The notes below the pieces were generated by a model. It had not been told where the DNA came from. It did not search any database and saw nothing but the letters and a program-made list of their open reading frames with translations. A stretch of DNA of 33,424 nucleotides from JBBQQK01 sp038216025. GTDB lineage: Bacteria; Patescibacteriota; UBA1384; XYA2-FULL-43-10; 1-14-0-10-43-13. Position 1 is the first letter of the stretch. Every line of letters starts with the position of its first letter. Of the stretch, positions 14,537 through 21,787 are shown piece by piece. The translations under genes were made by a program, and so were the position numbers. The DNA lies in assembly GCA_038216025.1 (NCBI GenBank), contig JBBQQK010000003.1, forward strand, positions 1 through 33,424, written 5' to 3'.

Positions 14537-16502
14537 AAGTATCGAAGACTACCTAGAAGACGCCGATATGAAGCCGGCAAAAAAAAGCAGAGCCGCCAAG
14601 AAAGACAAAGAAAAGCGCAGCGATGCTCATTTTTTAGTTGCAAAGAGTTCAAAAAAAATAAGTAGGAAGCTAAATCCGAAAGAAAACATCGAAAAACAAT
14701 ATGCTGAACTGATAAAAGCAAAAAAATTGGAAGCGGTTGAAAAAAAAGTTGCTACTGAAACTTTATCCGAGGAAAAGAAATCTCCAGAACCGGTCAGCCG
14801 CAAAGGTAAACTCTTTACCGATCTTCTCGGCACAATTGACGAAAAAGTTGTCAAAACAGTAAAGAGAACCGGAAAAGCCAATCTCACAATGACCGAGACA
14901 ATGGTCAAAGCTATGCCTGACTCGAAATCCGCCCCATCTATTCTAGAAGTCGGCGAAGTTGTCTATATCGGTGATGGTATCTGTAAAATTTCCGGTCTGA
15001 CTAATGCTAGGATTGACGATGTTCTTCGGATTAAAACCGATGGCGAGGATGTTTTAGTTTTGGTTTTGGGCATTACCGGAGATATGGTAGAAACAGTTGT
15101 GCTTGGTGATTATTTTACTGTCAAAAAAGGAAATATGGTTTTTTCAACACAAAAAACATTGAAGATTCCAGCCGGACCAGGAATATTGGGGCGAGTGCTT
15201 TCGCCGATTGGAAGGCCGATAGACGGTAAAGGTCCGCTTGATATTTCCAAACAGATGAATGTGGAGCGGCCGGCACCGGCAGTTTATATGAGAACGCCGA
15301 TTGTAGATCAGCTTAGAACCGGTTTTATAGTGATTGATTCCATTATTCCAGTGGGCAGAGGGCAAAGAGAGTTGGTAACTGGCGACAGAAAGACCGGCAA
15401 ATCTCGTTTGATGGCTGATGTAATCTGCAATGTTACGAATAGGGATATTTATTGTATTTATGTTGCGATTGGCGGTCAAAAGGCTAAGATAAAAGAGATG
15501 GCGATGTATCTGGATAAATATGGAGCATTGAAAAATACTACAATCGTTTTGGCTAGCTCAGATGATCCGCCCTCTCTCAATTATTTGGCTCCGTATGCCG
15601 GATCAGCTATTGCAGAATATTTTTGCGATTTGGGCAAAGACGCTCTCATTATTTACGATGATCTTTCAAAACACGCCAAAGCTTATCGTCAAATGTCACT
15701 GTTACTAAAAAGGTCCCCTGGAAGAGATGCTTATCCTGGGGATATCTTCTACCTTCATTCCCGTTTGCTGGAACGAAGCGCTAAAGTAGCCGATGAATTT
15801 GGTGGCGGATCGATCACCGCTCTTCCAATATGCGAAACACAAAACGGGGATATTTCCGAGTATATCACCACTAATTTGATGTCGATTACCGATGGGCATA
15901 TGTATCTTGATAGTCAGATGATGCATGATGGTATCTTTCCGGCTGTAAACTCAAGCTCATCCGTATCTCGTATCGGCGGCAGTATCCAAGCTAAACTTTT
16001 GCGAAAGTTCGGCGCGATTGCCGGTTCGCAATTGGCTCGGTACAATGATGTAAAATCATACGAAACGATGAACACGGAGATTACCGAAGAAACCGAGCGG
16101 GAGATCAATCGCGGTAAAAGAATATTAGAAATATTCAATCAACCTTCTGGGCTGAATTTTGACGCGCCGGAAGAGACAATTCTATTGTATATTGTGACCG
16201 AAGGATATCTCGACTATATTCCGATCGATGTGGTGGCAATATTAAAAGTTGAAATCATTACCTATTATCATGATAATATGAAGTCGTTTACAATATTGAC
16301 GGATCAATCGATGAGTAAAGACGCGGACGACAAGGATATGTCTCATCTCGAAGAATTTATGAAACAATACTTTAATACCGGCAGTGATCCGGCCAAGGCA
16401 CTCAAAGAAGCATACGAGAAAAAACTGGAAAAAGCAGCCGCCGCTGAGGCGGAAAAGGTAGCCGTGGCCGACGAATCCGCCGACAAAAAGGAGAAGAAAT
16501 AA
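14529..16502 (+). CDS. atpA: F-type ATPase subunit alpha with a long basic N-terminal extension
   Basis: The protein has 657 residues, versus about 500-510 usual, starting at ATG 14529 (GTG 14526 is also possible) and overlapping delta by 8 bases. Residues 1 to about 120 are Lys/Ala-rich, low complexity and not part of the family. The normal protein follows: beta-barrel (GEVVYIGDGICKISGL), nucleotide-binding domain with P-loop GDRKTGKS (285-292; Lys replaces the common Gln), YDDLSKHAKAYR, and the arginine finger Arg481 in SSVSRIGGS, which completes the beta catalytic site. A C-terminal helical domain ends in a Lys/Ala/Glu-rich tail. The arginine finger argues for a working ATPase. The extension is placed to meet delta or other cytoplasmic partners on top of the head. 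Confidence 0.92.
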   Translation: MLRSIEDYLEDADMKPAKKSRAAKKDKEKRSDAHFLVAKSSKKISRKLNPKENIEKQYAELIKAKKLEAVEKKVATETLSEEKKSPEPVSRKGKLFTDLLGTIDEKVVKTVKRTGKANLTMTETMVKAMPDSKSAPSILEVGEVVYIGDGICKISGLTNARIDDVLRIKTDGEDVLVLVLGITGDMVETVVLGDYFTVKKGNMVFSTQKTLKIPAGPGILGRVLSPIGRPIDGKGPLDISKQMNVERPAPAVYMRTPIVDQLRTGFIVIDSIIPVGRGQRELVTGDRKTGKSRLMADVICNVTNRDIYCIYVAIGGQKAKIKEMAMYLDKYGALKNTTIVLASSDDPPSLNYLAPYAGSAIAEYFCDLGKDALIIYDDLSKHAKAYRQMSLLLKRSPGRDAYPGDIFYLHSRLLERSAKVADEFGGGSITALPICETQNGDISEYITTNLMSITDGHMYLDSQMMHDGIFPAVNSSSSVSRIGGSIQAKLLRKFGAIAGSQLARYNDVKSYETMNTEITEETEREINRGKRILEIFNQPSGLNFDAPEETILLYIVTEGYLDYIPIDVVAILKVEIITYYHDNMKSFTILTDQSMSKDADDKDMSHLEEFMKQYFNTGSDPAKALKEAYEKKLEKAAAAEAEKVAVADESADKKEKK

Positions 16503-16505
16503 TAT

Positions 16506-17390
16506 ATGGCTATAAATGAAATAAAAGAAAAAATAGGAGTGGTAAAATCGGTAGGCGGTTTTGCTAACGCTCTTCAACAGATCGCTTCGATGCGAATGAT
16601 TTCTTTGCGTGAAAAAGTAATGGCCAGCAAAAGGTTTGTTGATGAAGCAACTGAAATATTGCGCGAGCTGAATTTGCACAAAGAGCTAAATCTTGACCGG
16701 GAGCTTGAGCGGGCAGACAAAAAAGGATTCAAAAAGTCTAAGAAAGAGAATGAAGGAAAGCCAAAAATGGTGGCCAACCAAGCTCTCATTATTATCACTT
16801 CAAATCAAGGATTATGCGGCAAATTCAATGCTGAAATATTTAAGCCCCTAGAGAATAAAATATTTTCCGAAAATGAAAATTCGGATATATTTATTGTCGG
16901 CAAAAAAGGACAGGAGCATTATCTAACTAGTAAAAAGTATAAATTGAAATTTTATCCATATGCTCTTCCTGACAATTTTACTTCAGATGATCTGCTGCGG
17001 TTGGTCAGCATGTTTCCTTATTATGAAAAAATCACTATGGTATATTCACGCTTTATAAATACTATCACCCGAGATGTGATGGAAACCATGTTGATCAGTC
17101 CTCCCACAGGCAAGCCGGAAAACACCGAAGAGGCGATCAGGTTTATTTTCGAGCCTTCAGTCGAGGAGTTAATCGCCGAAGTACAAGCAAAATTGAGGGC
17201 GGGGACTTTTCAGCAGCAGATATTGGATTCCCGTTTGGCTCAATTTTCAGCTCAGATGGTTGGTATGCAAGCTGCGTCTGAAAACTCCAAGGTGCTGTTG
17301 AACGATCTAAGTCACGAATATAACAAGCAGAGAAGAAAATTGATTGATAAAAAGATATCGGAAGTTCTGGCTGGAAAAGCATTGTGGTAA
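16506..17390 (+). CDS. atpG: F-type ATPase subunit gamma (central shaft)
   Basis: This 294-residue shaft subunit has paired N- and C-terminal coiled-coil helices. The N-terminal helix keeps the frame EIKEKIGVVKSVGGFANALQ but differs from the usual I-T-K-A-M-x-M-V-A motif. The Rossmann-like middle keeps N-Q-G-L-C-G-K-F-N (normally D-R-G-L-C-G-x-x-N). The C-terminal helix is well conserved: QMVGMQAASENSKVLLNDLS then H-E-Y-N-K-Q-R. A Lys-rich insertion (about 60-90) is unusual. It begins 3 bases after the atpA stop. Gamma should connect beta conformations with the ring, here the Ig-fused c ring. Confidence 0.9.
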   Translation: MAINEIKEKIGVVKSVGGFANALQQIASMRMISLREKVMASKRFVDEATEILRELNLHKELNLDRELERADKKGFKKSKKENEGKPKMVANQALIIITSNQGLCGKFNAEIFKPLENKIFSENENSDIFIVGKKGQEHYLTSKKYKLKFYPYALPDNFTSDDLLRLVSMFPYYEKITMVYSRFINTITRDVMETMLISPPTGKPENTEEAIRFIFEPSVEELIAEVQAKLRAGTFQQQILDSRLAQFSAQMVGMQAASENSKVLLNDLSHEYNKQRRKLIDKKISEVLAGKALW

Positions 17391-17404
17391 GCGAAGGATG
17401 ATTT

Positions 17405-18799
17405 ATGGATGAACAACAAAAAGTCGGGAAAATTATCGGGATCCACGGTGCGGTGGTTGATATTCGTTTTCCGGGAAAATTGCCTCAGTTGCACAACGCG
17501 ATGCATGTCCAGAACCGAGATCTTCTTTTGGTTCTGGAAGTGTATGAACATCTTCCCGATCATACTGTTCGAGCATTGGCTATGGGCGCCTCCACAGGGC
17601 TTAAAACCGGTTTAGAGGTTATTGATACGGGAGACGTTCTCCATGTGCCGGTCGGCCCTGAAATGCTGGGGCGAATTGTAAATATTTTCGGTGATCCGGT
17701 CGATAATTGCGGGCCAGTCAATACGAAAGAGCGGCAGCCGATTTTTAAACCGGCACCGGCCTACACCGAGGTAAATACTTCCTCTGAAATATTAGAAACA
17801 GGCATCAAAGCACTCGATTTTCTAACCCCTTTTATCAAGGGAGGAAAAGTTGGCTTTTTCGGCGGCGCTGGGACGGGAAAAACCCAATTGGTTACCGAGA
17901 TTATCCATAACACGACCATGAAACACGGCAACAATTCTGTCTTTTGCGGCGTGGGTGAGCGGACAAGGGAAGGAAATGAGTTATACCTAGCTTTGCGCGA
18001 TACAGGAGTGTTACAAAATGTGGCCATTGTTTTGGGGCAGATGAACGAGTCTCCGGCAATGAGATATCGAACTCCGTTGACAGGTATCACGATGGCCGAA
18101 TACCTGCGTGACTGGAAGAAAAATGATATTCTTTTATTTATCGACAACATCTTCCGTTTTATTCAAGCAGGTATGGAGGTGTCGATCGTGTTAGGGCGTA
18201 TTCCGTCTGAGACCGGTTATCAGTCAACTTTGGCCTCGGAAATCGGTGAAGTTCAAGAACGGATTGTCTCAACTGAAACCGGCTCGATCACTTCCATTCA
18301 GGCCATATATGTTCCGGCTGATGACTTTTCTGACCCGGCCATTCAAGCCATTTTTTCTCATCTGGATTCGGTTGTTGTGCTTGACCGTAAAATTACTCAG
18401 CAAAAGATATATCCGGCCGTTGACCCTCTTCAATCCTCTTCGACAGTTGATTCCAGTATTCTAGGAGAAAAGCATTATAAGGCTCGAAAAGATGCCCTAA
18501 AACTCCTTGAGCGCTACCGATCACTCCAAAATATTATCGCTATTTTGGGCGAAGATGAGCTCTCGGAGACAGAAAAAGGAACTGTTCAGCGGTCAAAAAA
18601 AGTTTTGAAATTTTTCTCTCAACCTTTCTATACGGCAGAGAAGTTTACTAATGTAAAAGGAGAATATATTCCGGTCGGTGATACGGTTGACGGCATAGTC
18701 CGCATATTGAGCGGGGAATTTGACGAGATGACCGACGAACCGTTTTATATGGTAGGCAATATTGAAAGCGCATTGAACAAATGGAAGAGCAATCATTAG
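17405..18799 (+). CDS. atpD: F-type ATPase subunit beta (catalytic)
   Basis: This 464-residue catalytic subunit is of normal length. Key residues are intact: P-loop GGAGTGKT (153-160, Lys159, Thr160), catalytic Glu185 in GERTREGNELY, the DNIFRF Walker B region, and the torque-transmitting acidic loop reading DELSETEK (DELSEED equivalent). The C-terminus (FYMVGNIESAL) is also typical. Hence ATP binding and hydrolysis should be possible; whether synthesis also occurs depends on a functional ion path, which this operon lacks. It overlaps the epsilon gene by 19 bases. Confidence 0.97.
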   Translation: MDEQQKVGKIIGIHGAVVDIRFPGKLPQLHNAMHVQNRDLLLVLEVYEHLPDHTVRALAMGASTGLKTGLEVIDTGDVLHVPVGPEMLGRIVNIFGDPVDNCGPVNTKERQPIFKPAPAYTEVNTSSEILETGIKALDFLTPFIKGGKVGFFGGAGTGKTQLVTEIIHNTTMKHGNNSVFCGVGERTREGNELYLALRDTGVLQNVAIVLGQMNESPAMRYRTPLTGITMAEYLRDWKKNDILLFIDNIFRFIQAGMEVSIVLGRIPSETGYQSTLASEIGEVQERIVSTETGSITSIQAIYVPADDFSDPAIQAIFSHLDSVVVLDRKITQQKIYPAVDPLQSSSTVDSSILGEKHYKARKDALKLLERYRSLQNIIAILGEDELSETEKGTVQRSKKVLKFFSQPFYTAEKFTNVKGEYIPVGDTVDGIVRILSGEFDEMTDEPFYMVGNIESALNKWKSNH

Positions 18800-19098
18800 A
18801 AAATAATAGTGATAGTGCAAAAATAGCAGCAGAATTGCCCACTGAAATTCCGGCTGATTTTGACTTGATAGTTGTTAATATGGATAAGTTGTTATTCGAA
18901 GGAAAAGTCACTTCATTTTTTGCCCCTGTCAAAGGGGGCAGCCTGGCTGTGCTTCCCGGCCATACCCCTCTTTTTACCAAATTGGAAAAAGGAAAAGTGG
19001 TCGTCAACACAGTCGGAGGCAGCCCGACTGAATTTGAGATAGAGAACGGGATTGCCAAAATAACACAGACAAAAGCAGTCGTCTTAGTCGGCTTTTAA
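18781..19098 (+). CDS. atpC: F-type ATPase subunit epsilon, N-terminal domain only
   Basis: This 105-residue protein has a short acidic N-terminal leader (about 1-20), then the epsilon beta-sandwich: FDLIVVNMDKLLFEGKV, LAVLPGHTPLFTKL and a final ..VVLVGF strand. The two-helix C-terminal domain that inhibits ATP hydrolysis in many bacterial enzymes (usual length about 130-140) is missing. Absence of that brake is compatible with an enzyme used as a hydrolase, although short epsilons are known elsewhere. It is the last gene of the cluster; no clear terminator is visible in the 90 bases after it. Confidence 0.85.
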   Translation: MEEQSLENNSDSAKIAAELPTEIPADFDLIVVNMDKLLFEGKVTSFFAPVKGGSLAVLPGHTPLFTKLEKGKVVVNTVGGSPTEFEIENGIAKITQTKAVVLVGF

Positions 19099-19188
19099 AA
19101 TAGTAGTAAATTACTAAGGATCTGCCTGAGAAATTACGATTTTTCTATTTGTTTGTTTGATGGCTGTGCTCCCTGCGGATAACTTTTA

Positions 19189-19217
19189 TTGACAGCATGC
19201 AACAATGAATTTATTAT
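19189..19217 (+). promoter_or_regulatory. Consensus promoter of the first secreted-protein gene
   Basis: A perfect TTGACA (19189-19194), an ideal 17-base spacer, then TATTAT (19212-19217). The leader of about 115 bases begins with the hairpin AGACA/TGTCT. The 90 bases before the promoter show nothing recognisable. Confidence 0.8.
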
Positions 19218-19339
19218 ATAAACAGACATCTTTTTGTCTATCTATGGGTTAATTGTTTGAATGGAGGTGGAAGGGAAATTCAATCGCGTAGTTGTTTATC
19301 AATCGTTTATTAACAAAGTAATTAATTTTGGAGGGAATA

Positions 19340-20551
19340 ATGACAAAAGGTCTACACAAAACCATAGTCTCATTGACAGTCTTTGCAATGACTTTTATGT
19401 ATCTGTTAGTTCCGGCACAAGCTGCCATGCTTTATTCGGCAAGCGTAACGCTAAGTAATCCGGCAGCCAGTGGTTCTGGTACCCACGCTTTCTCAATGAA
19501 AGTAAAAACGCCTGCTACAATTAAGGGTATTAAGCTGCAGTATTTGAAAGCTCCTTCCGGTTCATCCCAGAACCCGACAAGTCTTTCATATGCCGGCGCA
19601 CCGGCCAACGCTACTAGTCTGACCGGTCTTACCGGCAACTGGGCGGTTGATAAGACCACTGACGCCGCAACAGACATTTACTATCTTTCTAAGGCGGCCG
19701 GAGATGCTCTTATCGAAGATGTGACAATCGCCTTCTCAATCACCGGTGTTGGAAACCCGCCCATCTCCGATGGTAATACCGGTTGTACAACTCAAACAGG
19801 GGACGTCAACGACACGACCGGCACCTGTTTTATAAAAATATCTACATGGGACACGGATACTATCGCCACCATGCAAGATGAAACAACCAACGCTGCCAAT
19901 ATCAAAGACTCTACTACTGTTTCATTCGTTGTTACCACTTTGGTCACTATGACCGCAACGGTTGACTCGAGTATGTCTTTCATAGTAGCAGGAGTGGCTG
20001 CCGGTCAAGCAGGCGCCAATGACGCCGGTCTTGTCACATCTACCACTGACCCGTCGACTTATTCCACCTTGCCTTTCGGCAACCTAACGGTTGGTACACC
20101 ACAGCTTATGGCTCACAAATTATATGTTAAGACAAATGCCCAAAATGGCTATACGGTCAAGCTTAGATCGACAACGGATGATACAGGCGCTGCTGCAGAT
20201 GCTAACGGTATCTTGAAGGGCCAGTATGCGGGCAATAACATTGACGGCTTTTCATCAGCTTTTGGTGCTCCCGGTGTTTGGGCTTCACCTACCAATGAAG
20301 AGGCCAATGTTAACTCTGGTTTTCTTGGAGTCAACTCTAATGATACCGGTACTATTTTCAACGGAGATGCCGCTCTGAAATGGGCCGCTATGGAGAACGA
20401 TACATGGAATACCGTTATGACAAAAGGCGGTCCTGACCTTGGCGCTGAAGCTGATGCTCACATAGTTTCTTACGCAATCGAGGTAAACGTTTACCAGCCT
20501 GCAGATACATATACCGGTACTTTCCAGTATCAGGCAACTCCTACTTACTAA
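19340..20551 (+). CDS. Secreted beta-rich surface protein, probably abundant
   Basis: The protein has 403 residues from ATG 19340, with GGAGGG 4 bases upstream; an in-frame TTG at 19328 would precede the ribosome binding site. It has a signal peptide (cleaved near AQA/A, about residue 30), then a Thr/Ala/Gly/Asn-rich, Lys-poor mature chain with no membrane anchor. A paired-Cys motif (C-T-T-Q and G-T-C-F) lies near the middle. The C-terminal half shares FGNLTVG, an A-x-x-x-Y-V-K-T-x-A-Q-N-G-Y segment and PGVW-x-S-P with the protein encoded at 20676. It has its own promoter, long leader and strong terminator, so it is monocistronic and probably highly expressed, perhaps a main surface-layer or fibre component. 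The family name is not recognised. Confidence 0.7.
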   Translation: MTKGLHKTIVSLTVFAMTFMYLLVPAQAAMLYSASVTLSNPAASGSGTHAFSMKVKTPATIKGIKLQYLKAPSGSSQNPTSLSYAGAPANATSLTGLTGNWAVDKTTDAATDIYYLSKAAGDALIEDVTIAFSITGVGNPPISDGNTGCTTQTGDVNDTTGTCFIKISTWDTDTIATMQDETTNAANIKDSTTVSFVVTTLVTMTATVDSSMSFIVAGVAAGQAGANDAGLVTSTTDPSTYSTLPFGNLTVGTPQLMAHKLYVKTNAQNGYTVKLRSTTDDTGAAADANGILKGQYAGNNIDGFSSAFGAPGVWASPTNEEANVNSGFLGVNSNDTGTIFNGDAALKWAAMENDTWNTVMTKGGPDLGAEADAHIVSYAIEVNVYQPADTYTGTFQYQATPTY

Positions 20552-20577
20552 AGAACCTTTAGTTCGATAGTTCGTAT

Positions 20578-20615
20578 AATTTAAAACCCCACGCATATGC
20601 GTGGGGTTTTAAATT
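20578..20615 (+). terminator. 38-base perfect palindrome terminator
   Basis: The half-site AATTTAAAACCCCACGCAT (20578-20596) is followed immediately by its exact reverse complement (20597-20615). The GC core CCCCACGC/GCGTGGGG with flanking A and T tracts makes a strong bidirectional terminator. Confidence 0.9.
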
Positions 20616-20660
20616 TACATCTCAGTTAGTCTGTTGACCTATACTCTGTACCGTTTGGTT

Positions 20661-20669
20661 TGGTATAAT
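20661..20669 (+). promoter_or_regulatory. Extended -10 promoter giving a leaderless transcript
   Basis: TGG-TATAAT (20661-20669) ends 6 bases before ATG 20676, with no ribosome binding site between. Transcription would start at or next to the ATG. Confidence 0.6.
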
Positions 20670-20675
20670 CAGAAT

Positions 20676-21749
20676 ATGCTCAAAATCGCAAAAAAATTGA
20701 TTATTTTTATACTAATATTCGGCTTTTTATTTGTCCCAAAACCTACGAAGGCCAATGCTATTACTGATTTATCAGTCAGTTTGGGAAACGGTTTGCCTAT
20801 TACTGACGACGTTCACACTCTATCCTTTAGTCTGGCAACTACGTGGGCTTTGAAAAAAATCAATGTACGATATCATAAGAAAGATGGAGACATGAACAAG
20901 CCATCGCATTTGAGCCTCAATAACTCGATCGCCGGCGCTATTACCGGTCTTGGCGGCACTTGGTCGGTTGATTTTACCGGCGCAGCGAGCGGACTTGTTG
21001 TCTTGCAAAATAGCGAAGAAGTACCGACCGAATTGACTGCTGATACCTCTATTTCTTTTTTTATGAATAACGTAACCAATCCGGAACTAGGTGATTGCTC
21101 TATGACTACTATGAAAGACACATGTATGGTCACCATAGAGACTGTCGATAGTATAGAAAATACAATCGACGTTGGATCAGATACTTATGATATTTCAGAA
21201 GATCCCTCTCTTTCTTTTATAGTTTACGGTGTGGAGTCAGGGACTACTACAAATGGTATCGTTACCAGCATCTCCACGGAATTCGATAGAATAAATTTTG
21301 GGAATCTTGCGATAATCGAGCCAAAATTTGGAGCGCAAAAAATGAGAGTAGAGAGTAACTCTCCCAACGGATATGAGGTAAAAATGAAACTTGACGGTTA
21401 TATCGAGGCACTCAATCCAACCTATAAAATAGATCCGTTTGGACCCTATGATGTGACCTGGAATGATCCGGGCGTGTGGCAATCGCCATTCGGCTCCTGT
21501 GACGAAGTAAGCTGTTCTGATACCGGCTGGATAGGGGCCAATACATCTGATACTAGAATCGGTGGCAGTTGGGCAAACGCTTCTGGCAAATTTGGACCGG
21601 TTAGCTCAACTTCTCATCTCGTAATGAGTTCAGCCGGAAGAGATATCGGCACAGATGTTTATGTCACTTACGGTTTAGAAGTCAACGAAAACCAACCTCC
21701 GGATAATTATGCCGGAACTCTTATTTACGATATACTTGCCAGATACTAA
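20676..21749 (+). CDS. Secreted surface protein, paralog of the preceding one
   Basis: The protein has 357 residues from ATG 20676 (MLKIAKKLIIFILIFGFLF.., signal peptide cleaved near KANA). The frame extends upstream to 20634, but that start lies before the promoter. The architecture copies the 403-residue neighbour: GLGGTWSVD, a Cys pair (G-D-C-S and D-T-C-M), 'LSFIVYGV', F-G-N-L, an S-P-N-G-Y-E-V-K segment, DPGVWQSPFG, and a C-terminal 'Y.LEVNENQPPDNYAGTL' ending in an aromatic residue. Two additional Cys lie after PGVW. No anchor is present. It differs in being predicted leaderless, so it is probably made at a different level. Function is unknown beyond a secreted structural role. Confidence 0.65.
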   Translation: MLKIAKKLIIFILIFGFLFVPKPTKANAITDLSVSLGNGLPITDDVHTLSFSLATTWALKKINVRYHKKDGDMNKPSHLSLNNSIAGAITGLGGTWSVDFTGAASGLVVLQNSEEVPTELTADTSISFFMNNVTNPELGDCSMTTMKDTCMVTIETVDSIENTIDVGSDTYDISEDPSLSFIVYGVESGTTTNGIVTSISTEFDRINFGNLAIIEPKFGAQKMRVESNSPNGYEVKMKLDGYIEALNPTYKIDPFGPYDVTWNDPGVWQSPFGSCDEVSCSDTGWIGANTSDTRIGGSWANASGKFGPVSSTSHLVMSSAGRDIGTDVYVTYGLEVNENQPPDNYAGTLIYDILARY

Positions 21750-21787
21750 TATTCAAAATAGAAAATTTAATTTGCGTTTGGGTCAGC

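Noticed and set aside
11391..19098. V-type/A-type or N-ATPase classification
   Set aside because: Alpha and beta have F-type motifs and lengths. Delta/OSCP, gamma and epsilon are F-type. N-ATPase operons start with beta-epsilon and include a, R and Q genes, which are absent.
19261..19458. 65-residue frame before the 403-residue secreted protein
   Set aside because: It lies in the mRNA leader and overlaps the real gene in another frame. No recognisable features.
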